Shown here: piece after piece, positions 1 through 8,267 of the stretch
Numbering within the stretch: the stretch's first letter is position 1
How the letters are laid out: each line of letters starts with the position of its first letter
Assembly: GCA_030431715.1 (NCBI GenBank)
Contig: JAUIIO010000015.1
Location: 35,793 to 99,792 of the forward strand
Direction of reading: 5' to 3'
DNA: 64,000 nt
From: a bacterium
GTDB taxonomy: Bacteria; Bdellovibrionota_C; UBA2361; RFPC01
The notes under the pieces: model-generated
The model's database searches: none
The model's input: the letters and a program-made list of their open reading frames with translations, nothing else
Told to the model about the DNA's origin: nothing
Made by a program: the position numbers and the translations under genes

Positions 1-119
1 ATTTCCGTTCTCAGCGATCTGGAATAACCAATATTTATCGCCATTGAAAGCATGCCAATAAATATGGCAATACCAAGGGCTATAAAAACGAGAAAGTATC
101 CTCCATCTCCGCGGTGCAT
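1..119 (-). CDS. TadG/TadE-like pseudopilin, N-terminal part only
   Basis: A reading frame opens with ATG at 119 and runs off the left edge of the window. The visible 39 residues begin MHRGDGG, followed by a strongly hydrophobic stretch of about 20 residues and then a polar segment (NIGYSRSLRTE). This is the layout of TadE/TadG pseudopilins: short basic or polar head, one membrane helix, extracytoplasmic remainder. A good ribosome site (AAGGAGA) lies about 7 bases before the ATG. It is the last of a run of minus-strand genes with TadE-like starts (1513-2040 and 1056-1544). Family assignment rests on the N-terminal layout alone, and any short single-helix protein could look similar. Confidence 0.5.
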   Translation of the reverse strand, partial: MHRGDGGYFLVFIALGIAIFIGMLSMAINIGYSRSLRTE

Positions 120-212
120 GTATCAGGTCTCCTTCTCCCCAATTGACTCACACACATGCCCAACAGTCAATTTACTAAGGTAGTAAGCTTCTGTGAATTC
201 CTTCTTCTTTTA

Positions 213-710
213 TTAAAAGGCTCTCGAATAGTCGCCATTATAATTAGTAATGTCTGAGTCATCGTCGTCTTGATCGTCAACTATGACGTTAGGACTCGAT
301 GATGGAGTTGGCGTAGCAGAAGCAGATGCCACAGCCGTTGCGGATGCACTCGGCTGAACGTTACTACCAGCAAGGCCCGATCCTTGACCGCTATTTGGGC
401 GTCCATGTTCGTCGTACTCTTTTTGGTTATACCTTAAGTGCATGTTTCTACTATTGACCTTGTCTTCAATGTCTGTTCTTTCGCTGGGACTCAGGCTGTC
501 GCCACTTAAGCGAGAGAGAACGTCATTGAGATCGAAAACTCTATCCAATTCTGTGTTATAGGCGTTTAGAAATTCTTCGTAAGTAGAGAAATCTCTGCCT
601 GTTGAAGGTATCTGGTGACCAGATTGGGCAAAGATAGAAGCGCAAAAAAACGTTGAAACCAAAAAGGAGCTAAAGAGAGATAGCTTGTAAGCTTTTGAAT
701 ATAGCGACAT
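213..710 (-). CDS. Small secreted protein with Ser/Ala/Pro-rich tail
   Basis: 165 residues. The N-terminus is a typical Sec signal peptide (MSLYSKAYKL, hydrophobic core, likely cleavage after ASIFAQ). The mature part is polar, has no cysteines, and carries a Ser/Ala/Thr/Pro-rich stretch at about residues 112-140 followed by an acidic patch (DDQDDDDSD). I do not recognise a family. The low-complexity region resembles an exported-protein linker. A GGAG ribosome site lies about 11 bases before the ATG. It sits between a TadE-like gene pair upstream and a partial TadE/TadG-like gene downstream on the same strand, so it may be an accessory of that surface cassette (inference). Confidence 0.6.
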   Translation of the reverse strand: MSLYSKAYKLSLFSSFLVSTFFCASIFAQSGHQIPSTGRDFSTYEEFLNAYNTELDRVFDLNDVLSRLSGDSLSPSERTDIEDKVNSRNMHLRYNQKEYDEHGRPNSGQGSGLAGSNVQPSASATAVASASATPTPSSSPNVIVDDQDDDDSDITNYNGDYSRAF

Positions 711-1055
711 GGGGTATAGTTCTCCGTAATAAGTTTAGCTATTGCTGTACTTTAAGTCTGTGTTCAATTGGATATGAATTTATATTCACTATCCAAACAA
801 CGGCAAAGCAAATAGTAAGCTTAGCATTAATGTTAACCAGAAAGTTCGCTGTTCAATACCTCTAAGAACGGTGGTACTACAGGCTATGAAACTAGCAATC
901 TCTCTCCCTGTACAAGCGCTTTTACATCCCCGATTGATTGCCTGATTCTATTGTAGCAGCGCTTTTCCTGTCTGTACCCTGTAATTACTATCGGCACCAC
1001 ATTGGCTGGACTTTAGATCTCGCGAAGAAAAAAACAATGAGTTAACCTCCTGAAA
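711..1055. other. Intergenic region, 345 bases, with one hairpin
   Basis: No convincing gene on either strand. It separates two minus-strand genes and holds the hairpin at 768-796, which would lie in the 5' leader of the 213-710 gene if transcription starts further upstream. A second loose motif, GCGCTTTT, occurs twice (near 918 and 960). I see no tRNA and no clear sigma-70 promoter. Confidence 0.5.
768..796. repeat. Hairpin in a 5' leader
   Basis: TTGGATATGAAT (768-779) pairs with 784-796 over 12 base pairs with one bulged C at 789 and a TTAT loop. Neither strand has a T-run after the stem, so it is not a classic terminator. It lies about 58 bases before the start of the secreted-protein gene and could be an operator or an mRNA structure. 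Confidence 0.5.
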
Positions 1056-1544
1056 TTACTGGTCCTCCATAAGTACTCGTGAGTTTGACTCTATGGTAAA
1101 CAGTTTTAAGTTAATTCCGGCAAACTTTGAGCAAGTTTTACATGGTATATCTACACTCGCTGTTATATCCAAATACATTCTATCTACTCCATGAATCTCT
1201 TGTTCGCGAGGATTGAGCTCAACCCTTATTCTATTCTCAGGTATGCTAAACTTAGCCAGCTCACTTATAACGAGATTTTCTCCTTTTTGAAAAAAATCGG
1301 GCGTCTCTGCAGCCGAGGGGAAAGGTTGCGCAGCAAGTGTTCTCGCTGCTTTTCTCACCGTGTCGGAGAGAATCGCCTTCTGAGTTGTGAGACTGCCAAA
1401 TTCAATAACGCCAAAAAGGAGAGCTAGTACGATTGGAATGGTTAATGCAGCTTCTACATAGAGAGATCCGTGCTCGGAAGAGTAGGAGGAGCGGTCTCCT
1501 TTACCTTTCTTGTTAGATACATCCGAGAGAGACGGTGTTGTCAT
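1056..1544 (-). CDS. TadE-like pseudopilin
   Basis: About 162 residues from ATG at 1544. A polar head of roughly 25 residues is followed by the TadE signature region: GSLYVEAALTIPIVLALLFG, with Glu inside the start of the hydrophobic helix, then IEFGSLTTQKAILSDTVRKAARTLA, as expected for TadE/TadF minor pilins of tight-adherence pili. Two cysteines (CKTC) lie near the C-terminus. The frame extends back to 1574, but that start would overlap the upstream pseudopilin gene by 62 bases; even the 1544 start overlaps by 32. The overlap implies translational coupling and a shared operon with 1513-2040. The Tad ATPase and platform genes are 30 kb away. Confidence 0.75.
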   Translation of the reverse strand: MTTPSLSDVSNKKGKGDRSSYSSEHGSLYVEAALTIPIVLALLFGVIEFGSLTTQKAILSDTVRKAARTLAAQPFPSAAETPDFFQKGENLVISELAKFSIPENRIRVELNPREQEIHGVDRMYLDITASVDIPCKTCSKFAGINLKLFTIESNSRVLMEDQ

Positions 1545-2040
1545 GAGTGTATTCCGCGATAACATTCTGAGCATTTTCCCAGATATATGTTGATTTTACA
1601 CAATTATCAAATATGTATTTAGATGGCAGAACGTTGAAGTCAGATTTTTGTTTTATCGCTATTGTGACTAGGGTAGTGAATCTGTTTTCTCCTTTTAGCT
1701 CTGAAATGCTTTCAAGTGGCCGTGATGATGCTAAAAATTGTATGTCGAAATCCGCTGGATCGAGTCCTTTATCTGTCAGATATGCGTTTACGTTTGCTAT
1801 TGCATCATCCGCTGCGTCTTCAAGGGAGTTAGAAACACTGCCGTCTGCGGGAAGTTTGGCTGCCATCTTTGTGGCCGTTTTAGCAACTTCTATAAGCTCA
1901 CCGTAACGGACTACCTGCATCGTGATATCTATGGCTCCACCTACAAGGGTTATAAGGAGTGCTACCGAGAGCGCAAGCTCTGCAAGGATCCCGCCGCATT
2001 CAGTTTTTTGAGATTCTCTTTTTCTTCTATTCACGCACAT
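1513..2040 (-). CDS. TadE-like pseudopilin
   Basis: 175 residues. A basic head (MCVNRRKRESQKTECGG) leads into LAELALSVALLITLVGGAID, the TadE-type helix with Glu at its start, followed by the amphipathic segment TMQVVRYGELIEVAKTATKMAAKL typical of the family. The rest is predicted periplasmic or extracellular, with two late cysteines. It is the first gene of the left-hand pseudopilin cassette and overlaps the next TadE-like gene. A GAG ribosome site lies about 6 bases before the ATG. The role as a minor pilin or pilus-biogenesis factor is inferred from the family. Confidence 0.75.
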   Translation of the reverse strand: MCVNRRKRESQKTECGGILAELALSVALLITLVGGAIDITMQVVRYGELIEVAKTATKMAAKLPADGSVSNSLEDAADDAIANVNAYLTDKGLDPADFDIQFLASSRPLESISELKGENRFTTLVTIAIKQKSDFNVLPSKYIFDNCVKSTYIWENAQNVIAEYTHDNTVSLGCI

Positions 2041-2205
2041 CGCTTACTCGCTATTAGAGTGACAGTTACTCTTAACGCCCCGAGTAAATTAAATAGATTA
2101 AGTGCTGCCCGTCTTTTATTTCGGCAGCCTAGGGTGGCATCTTAAATTAAATAAGTGTTCTAGATGTAGAATAGGGGAGTTATGTAAGTAAAATACGAAA
2201 AGTTC

Positions 2206-3048
2206 TTAGTCAGAAAGCGAGAGGCGGTTCTTAATGAGGAGTAGCTCCGCACCATTTGAGGTGGTCAGTGTCTGAGGGATGTTCCCACGATTTCTAAGGC
2301 GAACAAATGAGTACGAGAGTCCGTCATTGGCGATATTTTTGGTTGAAACAACACTTCCACTTGTTTGCTCTTCTGTACTTGAAAGCTTATCGCCGGACTC
2401 AACTTCTATTGTGCTCTTGTAGCTAAGGAGTATAGAAGGGGCTTTTCCCTGAGAGTCGATCCGCTCAAGAACCTCTTGACCGATGTAGCATCCCTTTCGA
2501 AAAGAGACTGCTTCTTTCATGCCGCTTTCAGTAAGTATCTTTTCAGGTGTTACTTCCGCGGGGAATTCCGGGTAGCCAGAGAGTGCTCTGCACTTAAAAA
2601 TCTCATCCTCAAAAAGCTGGATATCTTGGCTTTCAAGAATTGCACCGGGATTTTTACAGATAATGTCGTATCCTTCCTCGCTAATTCTCTGGCGCTTAAG
2701 TATAGAGATGTCTGTACTATCTGAGGACTCAGGAAGGGCCGTTACGTGAACGACTTTATAGTCCTCGCTATAACTTGCCTGTACGTCATCAGCTACTTTA
2801 AATTGTAGGAGAGCGCTTAGTATTTTCTCGCTTTTTGGGCCATCTGCTATGAGAAGATAGGAGCGCTCTTGCTGCAGGTAAACGTTAAAGAGCGCTAAGG
2901 GTTTTCCCTGATGGTTAAGCGCTGCGGCTAGTATATTTTCCCCCTGTTTAAGTGAGGCAATATCGTTTGAGAGTCTAGCCTGAAGGTATCTCGCAGCGTC
3001 CCGGCCTGATACTTCAATGACTGAAGCTAGCGGATAATAGTAGTTCAT
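2206..3048 (-). CDS. ygfZ: YgfZ/GcvT-fold folate-binding protein
   Basis: 280 residues. It contains the diagnostic YgfZ motif K-G-C-Y-I-G-Q-E (KGCYIGQEVLERIDSQGK, around residues 183-200), with the conserved cysteine. The N-terminus (VIEVSGRDAARYLQARLSND) matches the GcvT-type tetrahydrofolate-binding fold. YgfZ (bacterial counterpart of IBA57) helps assemble or repair Fe-S enzymes in a folate-dependent way, in the cytoplasm. Its ATG shares a base with the TAA of lepB (TAATG), so the two are translationally coupled. Length is slightly under the E. coli protein. Confidence 0.9.
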   Translation of the reverse strand: MNYYYPLASVIEVSGRDAARYLQARLSNDIASLKQGENILAAALNHQGKPLALFNVYLQQERSYLLIADGPKSEKILSALLQFKVADDVQASYSEDYKVVHVTALPESSDSTDISILKRQRISEEGYDIICKNPGAILESQDIQLFEDEIFKCRALSGYPEFPAEVTPEKILTESGMKEAVSFRKGCYIGQEVLERIDSQGKAPSILLSYKSTIEVESGDKLSSTEEQTSGSVVSTKNIANDGLSYSFVRLRNRGNIPQTLTTSNGAELLLIKNRLSLSD

Positions 3049-3686
3049 TACTTAATTAAGGTTCCAATTCTACCAAGATCTGCCCATGACCAGTAGATGA
3101 TCATTGCTCTGCCCTTAAGGCGTTCAACGGGGAGGAAGGGGTCGTGCCAGAAGCGCGAGTCACGTGATTGGTCGCGGTTATCACCGAGCAGTAGGATCTT
3201 TCCCTCTGGGACTTTTACGGGACCAAAGTTTCCAATTGGATCGCCGCCGTGTACCCAACGAGCAAATGACTCTTCTTGAAGCTTGCCATTTACAAAGAGC
3301 TTATTTCGCTTCACCTCAATAACGTCACCGGCGATACCGATAACTCGCTTAATGATATTGTCGGCGGATTCGTTCTCCATGGTTTTTGGATCGTCCACTC
3401 TGGTAAAAACTACGACGTCGTGTCTATCAGGAGTGTCATATTGCCAGAGGATCTTCGAGATAAAGGGGAGTCTTAAACCAAAGCTTAACTTACTTACCAG
3501 AATGTGATCGCCGATCTGAAGCGTAGGCTTCATAGAGCCTGAAGGGATTCGGTATGCTTCAACAACCGATGCTCTTAGAAATATTGCTATAACTATGAGG
3601 ACTACAAGCGTTTTTAAGAAAGAGATAGCCTCTTCTTTAAACGTACTCTTCTTGTCCTCTGTTTTATTGCTTTCATTCTCGTCCAT
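3048..3686 (-). CDS. lepB: Signal peptidase I
   Basis: About 212 residues from ATG at 3686. One membrane helix (FLKTLVVLIVIAIFLRA) precedes the catalytic serine in IPSGSMKPTL. The catalytic lysine lies in NIIKRVIGIAGD, and later boxes include GDNRDQSRDSRFW. It cleaves signal peptides from exported proteins at the outer face of the inner membrane. The frame extends back to GTG at 3752, but that extension lies inside the terminator at 3723-3761. The 3686 start gives a normal cytoplasmic head (MDENESNKTEDKK). No strong ribosome site precedes either start. A TATAGT sequence about 20 bases before 3686 could be a local -10 box. It is coupled to ygfZ downstream. Confidence 0.92.
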   Translation of the reverse strand: MDENESNKTEDKKSTFKEEAISFLKTLVVLIVIAIFLRASVVEAYRIPSGSMKPTLQIGDHILVSKLSFGLRLPFISKILWQYDTPDRHDVVVFTRVDDPKTMENESADNIIKRVIGIAGDVIEVKRNKLFVNGKLQEESFARWVHGGDPIGNFGPVKVPEGKILLLGDNRDQSRDSRFWHDPFLPVERLKGRAMIIYWSWADLGRIGTLIK

Positions 3687-3722
3687 AACGGTACACGCTA
3701 CTATAAAACGTGCGAAAAGAAA

Positions 3723-3761
3723 AAAGGGTAAGTGAAGTTTTTTACCCCTCACTTACCCTTT
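3723..3761 (-). terminator. Rho-independent terminator after the 3785-4120 gene
   Basis: Read on the minus strand, AAAGGGTAAGTGA (3749-3761) pairs perfectly over 13 bases with 3723-3735, with a 13-base loop, and is followed by TTTTTCTTTT. It lies 24 bases past the stop of the small unknown gene and immediately before lepB, so lepB probably has its own promoter or relies on read-through. Confidence 0.85.
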
Positions 3762-3784
3762 AATGGACTCAAAGTTTTTGAAAT

Positions 3785-4120
3785 TTATGCGTGAAACTTC
3801 TGCTTTTTGCCAAACACCACGGTGCTGCAATCAACTTCTATAGTTTCTGACTTGGATTTTACGGTAGATACGAAGATGCCTGGCTCAAAAGCCCTCTCTT
3901 TTAGGGTATCGACCTTCTCTTGATCTGGAATTGACATATTGGCGATAATTGAAAAATTGATTTCGCAGACAACCTCACCGGGTACGTCGCTAATGAGCTT
4001 TGTAATCATGCCGTAGATGGGGTAAGTCTGCCCTACCTCAACCTCGCCAGTAGCTACTTCAAGACCGAACTTTTCGAAGAAATCTTTTTCCTGGTTTGTA
4101 CCTTCGCTCGATTTATCCAT
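3785..4120 (-). CDS. Unknown 111-residue cytoplasmic protein
   Basis: No signal peptide or membrane helix is visible. The sequence is acidic with alternating beta-like segments (EVEVGQTYPIYGMITKLIS, EVVCEINFSIIANMSI, IEVDCSTVVFGKK). I do not recognise a family. It is a single-gene unit: a divergent intergenic region separates it from the protease gene and a strong terminator follows it. The coding assignment is supported by the ATG, by the terminator placed just past the stop, and by the lack of any competing frame. Confidence 0.65.
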   Translation of the reverse strand: MDKSSEGTNQEKDFFEKFGLEVATGEVEVGQTYPIYGMITKLISDVPGEVVCEINFSIIANMSIPDQEKVDTLKERAFEPGIFVSTVKSKSETIEVDCSTVVFGKKQKFHA

Positions 4121-4345
4121 GGTGTTTAATCCCCTGTTTAGTACACACTAACATACATTGTTCACACCCCTATCCACAAATGCAGACCCCCTGCTTCATG
4201 GCAGGTGAATAAAAAAGCGTCTCTGGGTGGCAGATCTAAGGTGAATATTGTGTAAGCCCCTGAATATAAAAGGAATAGCTTATTCTACGAGAGCTAAAAT
4301 ACGCGTTTCTACCAGCTATACTTTTTGAAAAGAAAGGCTTATTTC

Positions 4346-5563
4346 ATGGATCACTGCTTTGCCTATTATAGAGTAGTGGATATGAAGTCACGACTTATTC
4401 AGTTTTTGGTATCAATTTTCGTTATCACGACAGCCCATTCAGCTCTTGCTGAGCAGGCTGGGGCGTATCTCGTTGAGATTAACCGCAAGTATAGCTGTTA
4501 TCTTGAGCAAGAAGAGGACGGCGATGTCTATAGCCGACTTGCTCTTGTTACAGCCGGGGAGAGTATTGAGCAGATATCACGATTTATTAATTTCCGTAGC
4601 AAAATTCGAAGATGGCGCAGCAAGGCGCGTACATTACGAACTCTTGGAAATTCTACCGGGTTTACTAGAAGACGGAGCTGGATTAAGAGAGCTAAGCAGT
4701 GTCGCAAGCAAGTAGGTGATTACGAATATTCTTCAGACGCTGCCGACGTTACACAGGGGATGGATGATAAGCCTGATGTTATAGACGGCGTTGATGGTTA
4801 TCAGTCCCCTGTGACAGATGAGCCGTGTGATGTTGCTGGTGACACCGATGTAAATCGTCACCTGCGAATCTTAAGAGGAGAGAAATGTGAGATCGGGAAT
4901 TCTCCCGTGGTACAACTCCTCCTTTATTTTAATGGTGAGCGTAGAGCATCTTTCACCTGTACTGGAACCGCTATTGCGGGGAACGTTGTGCTGTTTGCTG
5001 CTCACTGCGTAAACCGGGACATCACTGCTATTGAAGTAGTTCCGGGAGGCAACCGTTCAAATAGTGTTTTCGCGCAGAGTGTCATTGCAAACTCGAACTT
5101 TAATTTTAGTGTTCTTCCACGTGGTCGTGGCGACATTGCGCTTGCATTCTTACCCGAGGTTCTTCCAACAAGAACAGTTAAGGTGCTTACTCGTGATAAT
5201 GTTAAGCCCGGTGATAAGAGTATTATCGCTGGATACGGGCTTGTAGATAGTAATCTCTATCCCGGTGTAGCGAGTGATGACTTTGACGGACTTCAGGCGG
5301 GATATGCCATCGTTGAAGAGGTCAGGAGCACAGAGATTATGACACGCTACGACGAGTCTAATCCGAATCAGTCAAATACATGCAGTGGAGACTCTGGGGG
5401 ACCACTCTTTGTTAAGAAGGGTGGAGAATGGGTAATAGCCGCAGTGACGTCTTTTGGTACCTCAAGTAACTGTGATTTTGGTGAGCTTTCTGGTTACGCC
5501 AAGTTATCAGATCCTGAAAATATAGAATTCATAAATCGGCATGCGCCGGGGATATTGGAATAG
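4346..5563 (+). CDS. Secreted trypsin-like serine protease (S1 family)
   Basis: About 405 residues. The start at 4346 is chosen for its AGAAAGG ribosome site 8 bases upstream; a start at 4382 would give a more compact signal peptide (MKSRLIQFLV, cleavage after SALA). Frame could extend to TTG 4325. The catalytic triad is visible: His220 in FAAHCV, Asp263 in GDIALAFL and Ser350 in CSGDSGGPLF. Before the protease domain there is an unusual Arg-rich, Cys-containing stretch (about residues 85-125: RSKIRRWRSKARTL and onward) that may be a propeptide. It faces the dockerin-like gene convergently. Probably an extracellular or periplasmic endopeptidase with trypsin fold; the specificity is not assigned. 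Confidence 0.88.
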   Translation: MDHCFAYYRVVDMKSRLIQFLVSIFVITTAHSALAEQAGAYLVEINRKYSCYLEQEEDGDVYSRLALVTAGESIEQISRFINFRSKIRRWRSKARTLRTLGNSTGFTRRRSWIKRAKQCRKQVGDYEYSSDAADVTQGMDDKPDVIDGVDGYQSPVTDEPCDVAGDTDVNRHLRILRGEKCEIGNSPVVQLLLYFNGERRASFTCTGTAIAGNVVLFAAHCVNRDITAIEVVPGGNRSNSVFAQSVIANSNFNFSVLPRGRGDIALAFLPEVLPTRTVKVLTRDNVKPGDKSIIAGYGLVDSNLYPGVASDDFDGLQAGYAIVEEVRSTEIMTRYDESNPNQSNTCSGDSGGPLFVKKGGEWVIAAVTSFGTSSNCDFGELSGYAKLSDPENIEFINRHAPGILE

Positions 5564-5596
5564 CTCTCAACCATTTTTTGTGCCGAGAACGATTTT

Positions 5597-5646
5597 CGTC
5601 ATTGCGAGGAGCTGAGACCGTTAGGTCGAATGACGCGGCAATCCCC
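5597..5646. repeat. Palindromic intergenic repeat, single unit
   Basis: CGTCATTGCGAGGAGCTGAG begins the unit and GACGCGGCAATC closes it. The same core recurs as inverted pairs at 10726-10857 and 26449-26596, and as fragments near 29089 and 42638. Here it separates two convergent genes, a typical site for REP-like or MITE-like elements. Confidence 0.75.
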
Positions 5647-5666
5647 AAGCCTCCAAATAGGTACAT

Positions 5667-8063
5667 TTACCCTGTAGTTGCTCCGAAGTTTCCTTTCCAG
5701 ATGTTGTAATCGTCTGAGTCGACATCGCCGTCTGCGTCGCCGTCGCCTGAACATGGTGTGCCGTCTTGTGATCCTAAGTTGTTTCTCCAGACAGTGTAGT
5801 CAGCTAAGTCTACGCTTCCGTCGCAGTTGTAGTCGCCGGGGATTGGGGTAGGCTCCGGTGTTGGTTCTGCGGTTGGGGTAGGTGTTGGTTCTATCCACGG
5901 AGTAGGAGCAGGCGTAACTGACGGCGAGGGGCTTGCTGCGGTGCTGTTGGCAAGTGGTACGGAGAGTAGTCCTTGCTGGCAGTTTTGCATACCTTTGACC
6001 ATATGACATGAGGCTTCAAAGGGCTCGGCATCTGGTGGAGTGATGGTGTCGCTAAAGCCCCACGGTTGGTCTGCTGGCCAGAAGGTATCCCAAATATCTG
6101 ACATGCGTTGATATGCTGCTATAAGATTTGGATTGGAGGAGGTTGGAGGGGTGTGGGCCTTTTTTGCTGGCGGTAGCCCAATATCGTAATCAAAAAAGTT
6201 TATAGTTGTGAAGCCGACAATAGTGTATTCAGTGTTCTCTGGTAGGAGTGGATCAGATGTCGCATTTTGTAAGATCCCAGCGCAGGCAGCAGCAGTATTA
6301 CCCTCACCCTTGGGCGCAACAATAGGTATAGTAGAGGACCAAGTTTTTGCTGAATCATTGGTGCTGAGAAAGTTTTCTGGATTATAGATGCGTTGTCCTG
6401 AAAGATTTGTAGCGGTGTATCCTCCGACTTCTTCAACTCTAGGACAAGCGATCATATTTTCATTATAGAGAGGCTTCCTAAAATAGTTAGTACTATTTGA
6501 GTCGATGCTATACATATTTTGGTTTACGAGGCATTTAGTGTCGTAATAAAAGAGCTGTGAATTACACATACCATAGCGCGGAGTGTCCTCATCGCATCCA
6601 AGTTGATCATGAAGAAGTTTTAGGTCCGTTGCTCCAACGTGATCTTCGGGGATTAGTGCCGCATCCTTTGGAAGAATAGAATGATAAATGACATCATATT
6701 CCTCAGCGAATTGAGTTGTCTGGGTGTGGTCTGAGAGAAGTACTTGCTTGAAAGCCTCAGCTGAGTCCGCTGTGGTAAGCCCGCTACTAAGTACCTTAAA
6801 GTCATCACCGACCTTTGCATTTAGGCAAAACCCATTAGTGCTGGCAATATTGTTTAAAATCTCAGCATAGCTTTGCTCACTATCAAACTGGTAAGTCGTC
6901 TGAGCTGCGTTCTCAGGCATGCCAACAATTCCAAAGAAGTCTGCAGGTGATTCTTCCTCAGGATGAGGACTGGACTTGAAGTCACGGGTGAAATTTACTC
7001 TGGTGTCCAAATACGTCGTTGTTTGTTCGCAAAAGAAAATACAACCAGGATCAGAATTGTACGTTCTAGAAAAATTCACATCAGTCTCTTCAGTAAAAAG
7101 AAACTGCGTATGTGCCTCAATGCTATCAGGATCGTTCGTGTTCTTAGGGAAAGCCTTAAAAATGGAACCGGGTACAACGTTACACTCTTCTTCGCCGTCG
7201 CAGTATCTGTTGGACTCAGTAAAGAGTCTTTCACGCGTGCAACTACTCTCGGCGTCATACTCACCGCTATTGTTGAGAAGAGCACAGACCGGAATAGCAA
7301 ATGGTGCAATGCAGACCTCGTCTGATACCTTTCCAGCTACCGCATAGGAGCGAGCGTAAAGAGTAGTCTTTGGAGCCCTGCGAAACCTTCTTTCGCGGTA
7401 CGTTGCGCGGGCTTGTACGGCGATGGTGTTTGCGGCGAGGAAGTCCGGGAGTTGCGGATAAGTCTCTTGCCACGTGGTGCCGTCTCTTAAGGTGTGATCG
7501 AAATTTTCAAAGAGTTCGTTGTTATGGAGGAAACGAGTTGGTGAGTCGTATGGGTGTGTTGCTTCGCCATTGTTATCGTGTGGCCACCAACGTCCTCGTG
7601 CTACTGACGTTTGTGGACCATAGAACCTTCGGCGCCGGGGCGATTGGCTGTCAGCAATGGCGGTATAAGCGACATCAAAGGCGTTTTGGTAGCACTCTTT
7701 GGTGGAGCATAGCTCAAGAGCAGCACTCTCTGCAGCGCTTTGTGTAGTTTCTTCTAAGCTTGTGAGCATTGCTTTAAATGTTCGGTAGCGCTGAGCGATA
7801 CAGCGACGTCTATAAGATCGTCTTAGCCTGTTCTTATGCCTTAGTCTTCTGTACGACCTACCACAAGATCTTACTGCAAGTTGTCTGAGGTAGTGTACGT
7901 TACCTTCGGTTTCTCGTGTCCACTGAGGGGTGTCGTCACTGCTCTCTAAGACAGAGAGTGTGTAGCGAGAGCTTCCGGGGGTGGCGTGCGCCGCCGGACT
8001 TAGGCAGAGAAGGAAAAGTGCGCACAAAAGGAGTGAAATTTTTAAAGTAAGACGTGTAGGCAT
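5667..8063 (-). CDS. Large secreted protein with C-terminal dockerin-like Ca-binding repeats
   Basis: About 798 residues from ATG at 8063 (GTG 8072 also possible; a GGTGA site supports 8063). A signal peptide ends near AAHATPGS. An Arg- and Cys-rich segment follows (about residues 60-95). The middle, roughly 100-690, matches no family I know and has many cysteines. A Pro/Thr-rich linker ([18 protein letters not shown]) leads to two dockerin-type F-hand loops, [12 protein letters not shown] and [12 protein letters not shown], each with the spaced acidic residues expected to bind calcium. Dockerins bind cohesins in cellulosomes; in other bacteria such modules often sit on surface proteins whose partner is unknown. 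A TATAAT box lies about 75 bases upstream. Confidence 0.75.
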   Translation of the reverse strand: MPTRLTLKISLLLCALFLLCLSPAAHATPGSSRYTLSVLESSDDTPQWTRETEGNVHYLRQLAVRSCGRSYRRLRHKNRLRRSYRRRCIAQRYRTFKAMLTSLEETTQSAAESAALELCSTKECYQNAFDVAYTAIADSQSPRRRRFYGPQTSVARGRWWPHDNNGEATHPYDSPTRFLHNNELFENFDHTLRDGTTWQETYPQLPDFLAANTIAVQARATYRERRFRRAPKTTLYARSYAVAGKVSDEVCIAPFAIPVCALLNNSGEYDAESSCTRERLFTESNRYCDGEEECNVVPGSIFKAFPKNTNDPDSIEAHTQFLFTEETDVNFSRTYNSDPGCIFFCEQTTTYLDTRVNFTRDFKSSPHPEEESPADFFGIVGMPENAAQTTYQFDSEQSYAEILNNIASTNGFCLNAKVGDDFKVLSSGLTTADSAEAFKQVLLSDHTQTTQFAEEYDVIYHSILPKDAALIPEDHVGATDLKLLHDQLGCDEDTPRYGMCNSQLFYYDTKCLVNQNMYSIDSNSTNYFRKPLYNENMIACPRVEEVGGYTATNLSGQRIYNPENFLSTNDSAKTWSSTIPIVAPKGEGNTAAACAGILQNATSDPLLPENTEYTIVGFTTINFFDYDIGLPPAKKAHTPPTSSNPNLIAAYQRMSDIWDTFWPADQPWGFSDTITPPDAEPFEASCHMVKGMQNCQQGLLSVPLANSTAASPSPSVTPAPTPWIEPTPTPTAEPTPEPTPIPGDYNCDGSVDLADYTVWRNNLGSQDGTPCSGDGDADGDVDSDDYNIWKGNFGATTG

Positions 8064-8137
8064 GTTGATCACCGGAGAGTTCTATTTCTTATGTTAAGTA
8101 TATCGTCTTGTAAAAGTAAGTAAACTTTGCGAGCAGT

Positions 8138-8143
8138 ATTATA
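8138..8143 (-). promoter_or_regulatory. Possible -10 box for the dockerin-like gene
   Basis: The minus strand reads TATAAT, a perfect sigma-70 -10 box, 75 bases before the ATG at 8063. No convincing -35 box stands 16-18 bases further upstream, so this is tentative. Confidence 0.3.
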
Positions 8144-8267
8144 CACTAATATGGGGCGTATTTTAGGAAGAAATGAAGGTAGGTTTCGGCTCGTAAGATA
8201 CTGAGAATAATGATGATAGTAGTTTCCTATTAAGAAATTAACAGTCTGACACGCAGGAGAATGAGAT

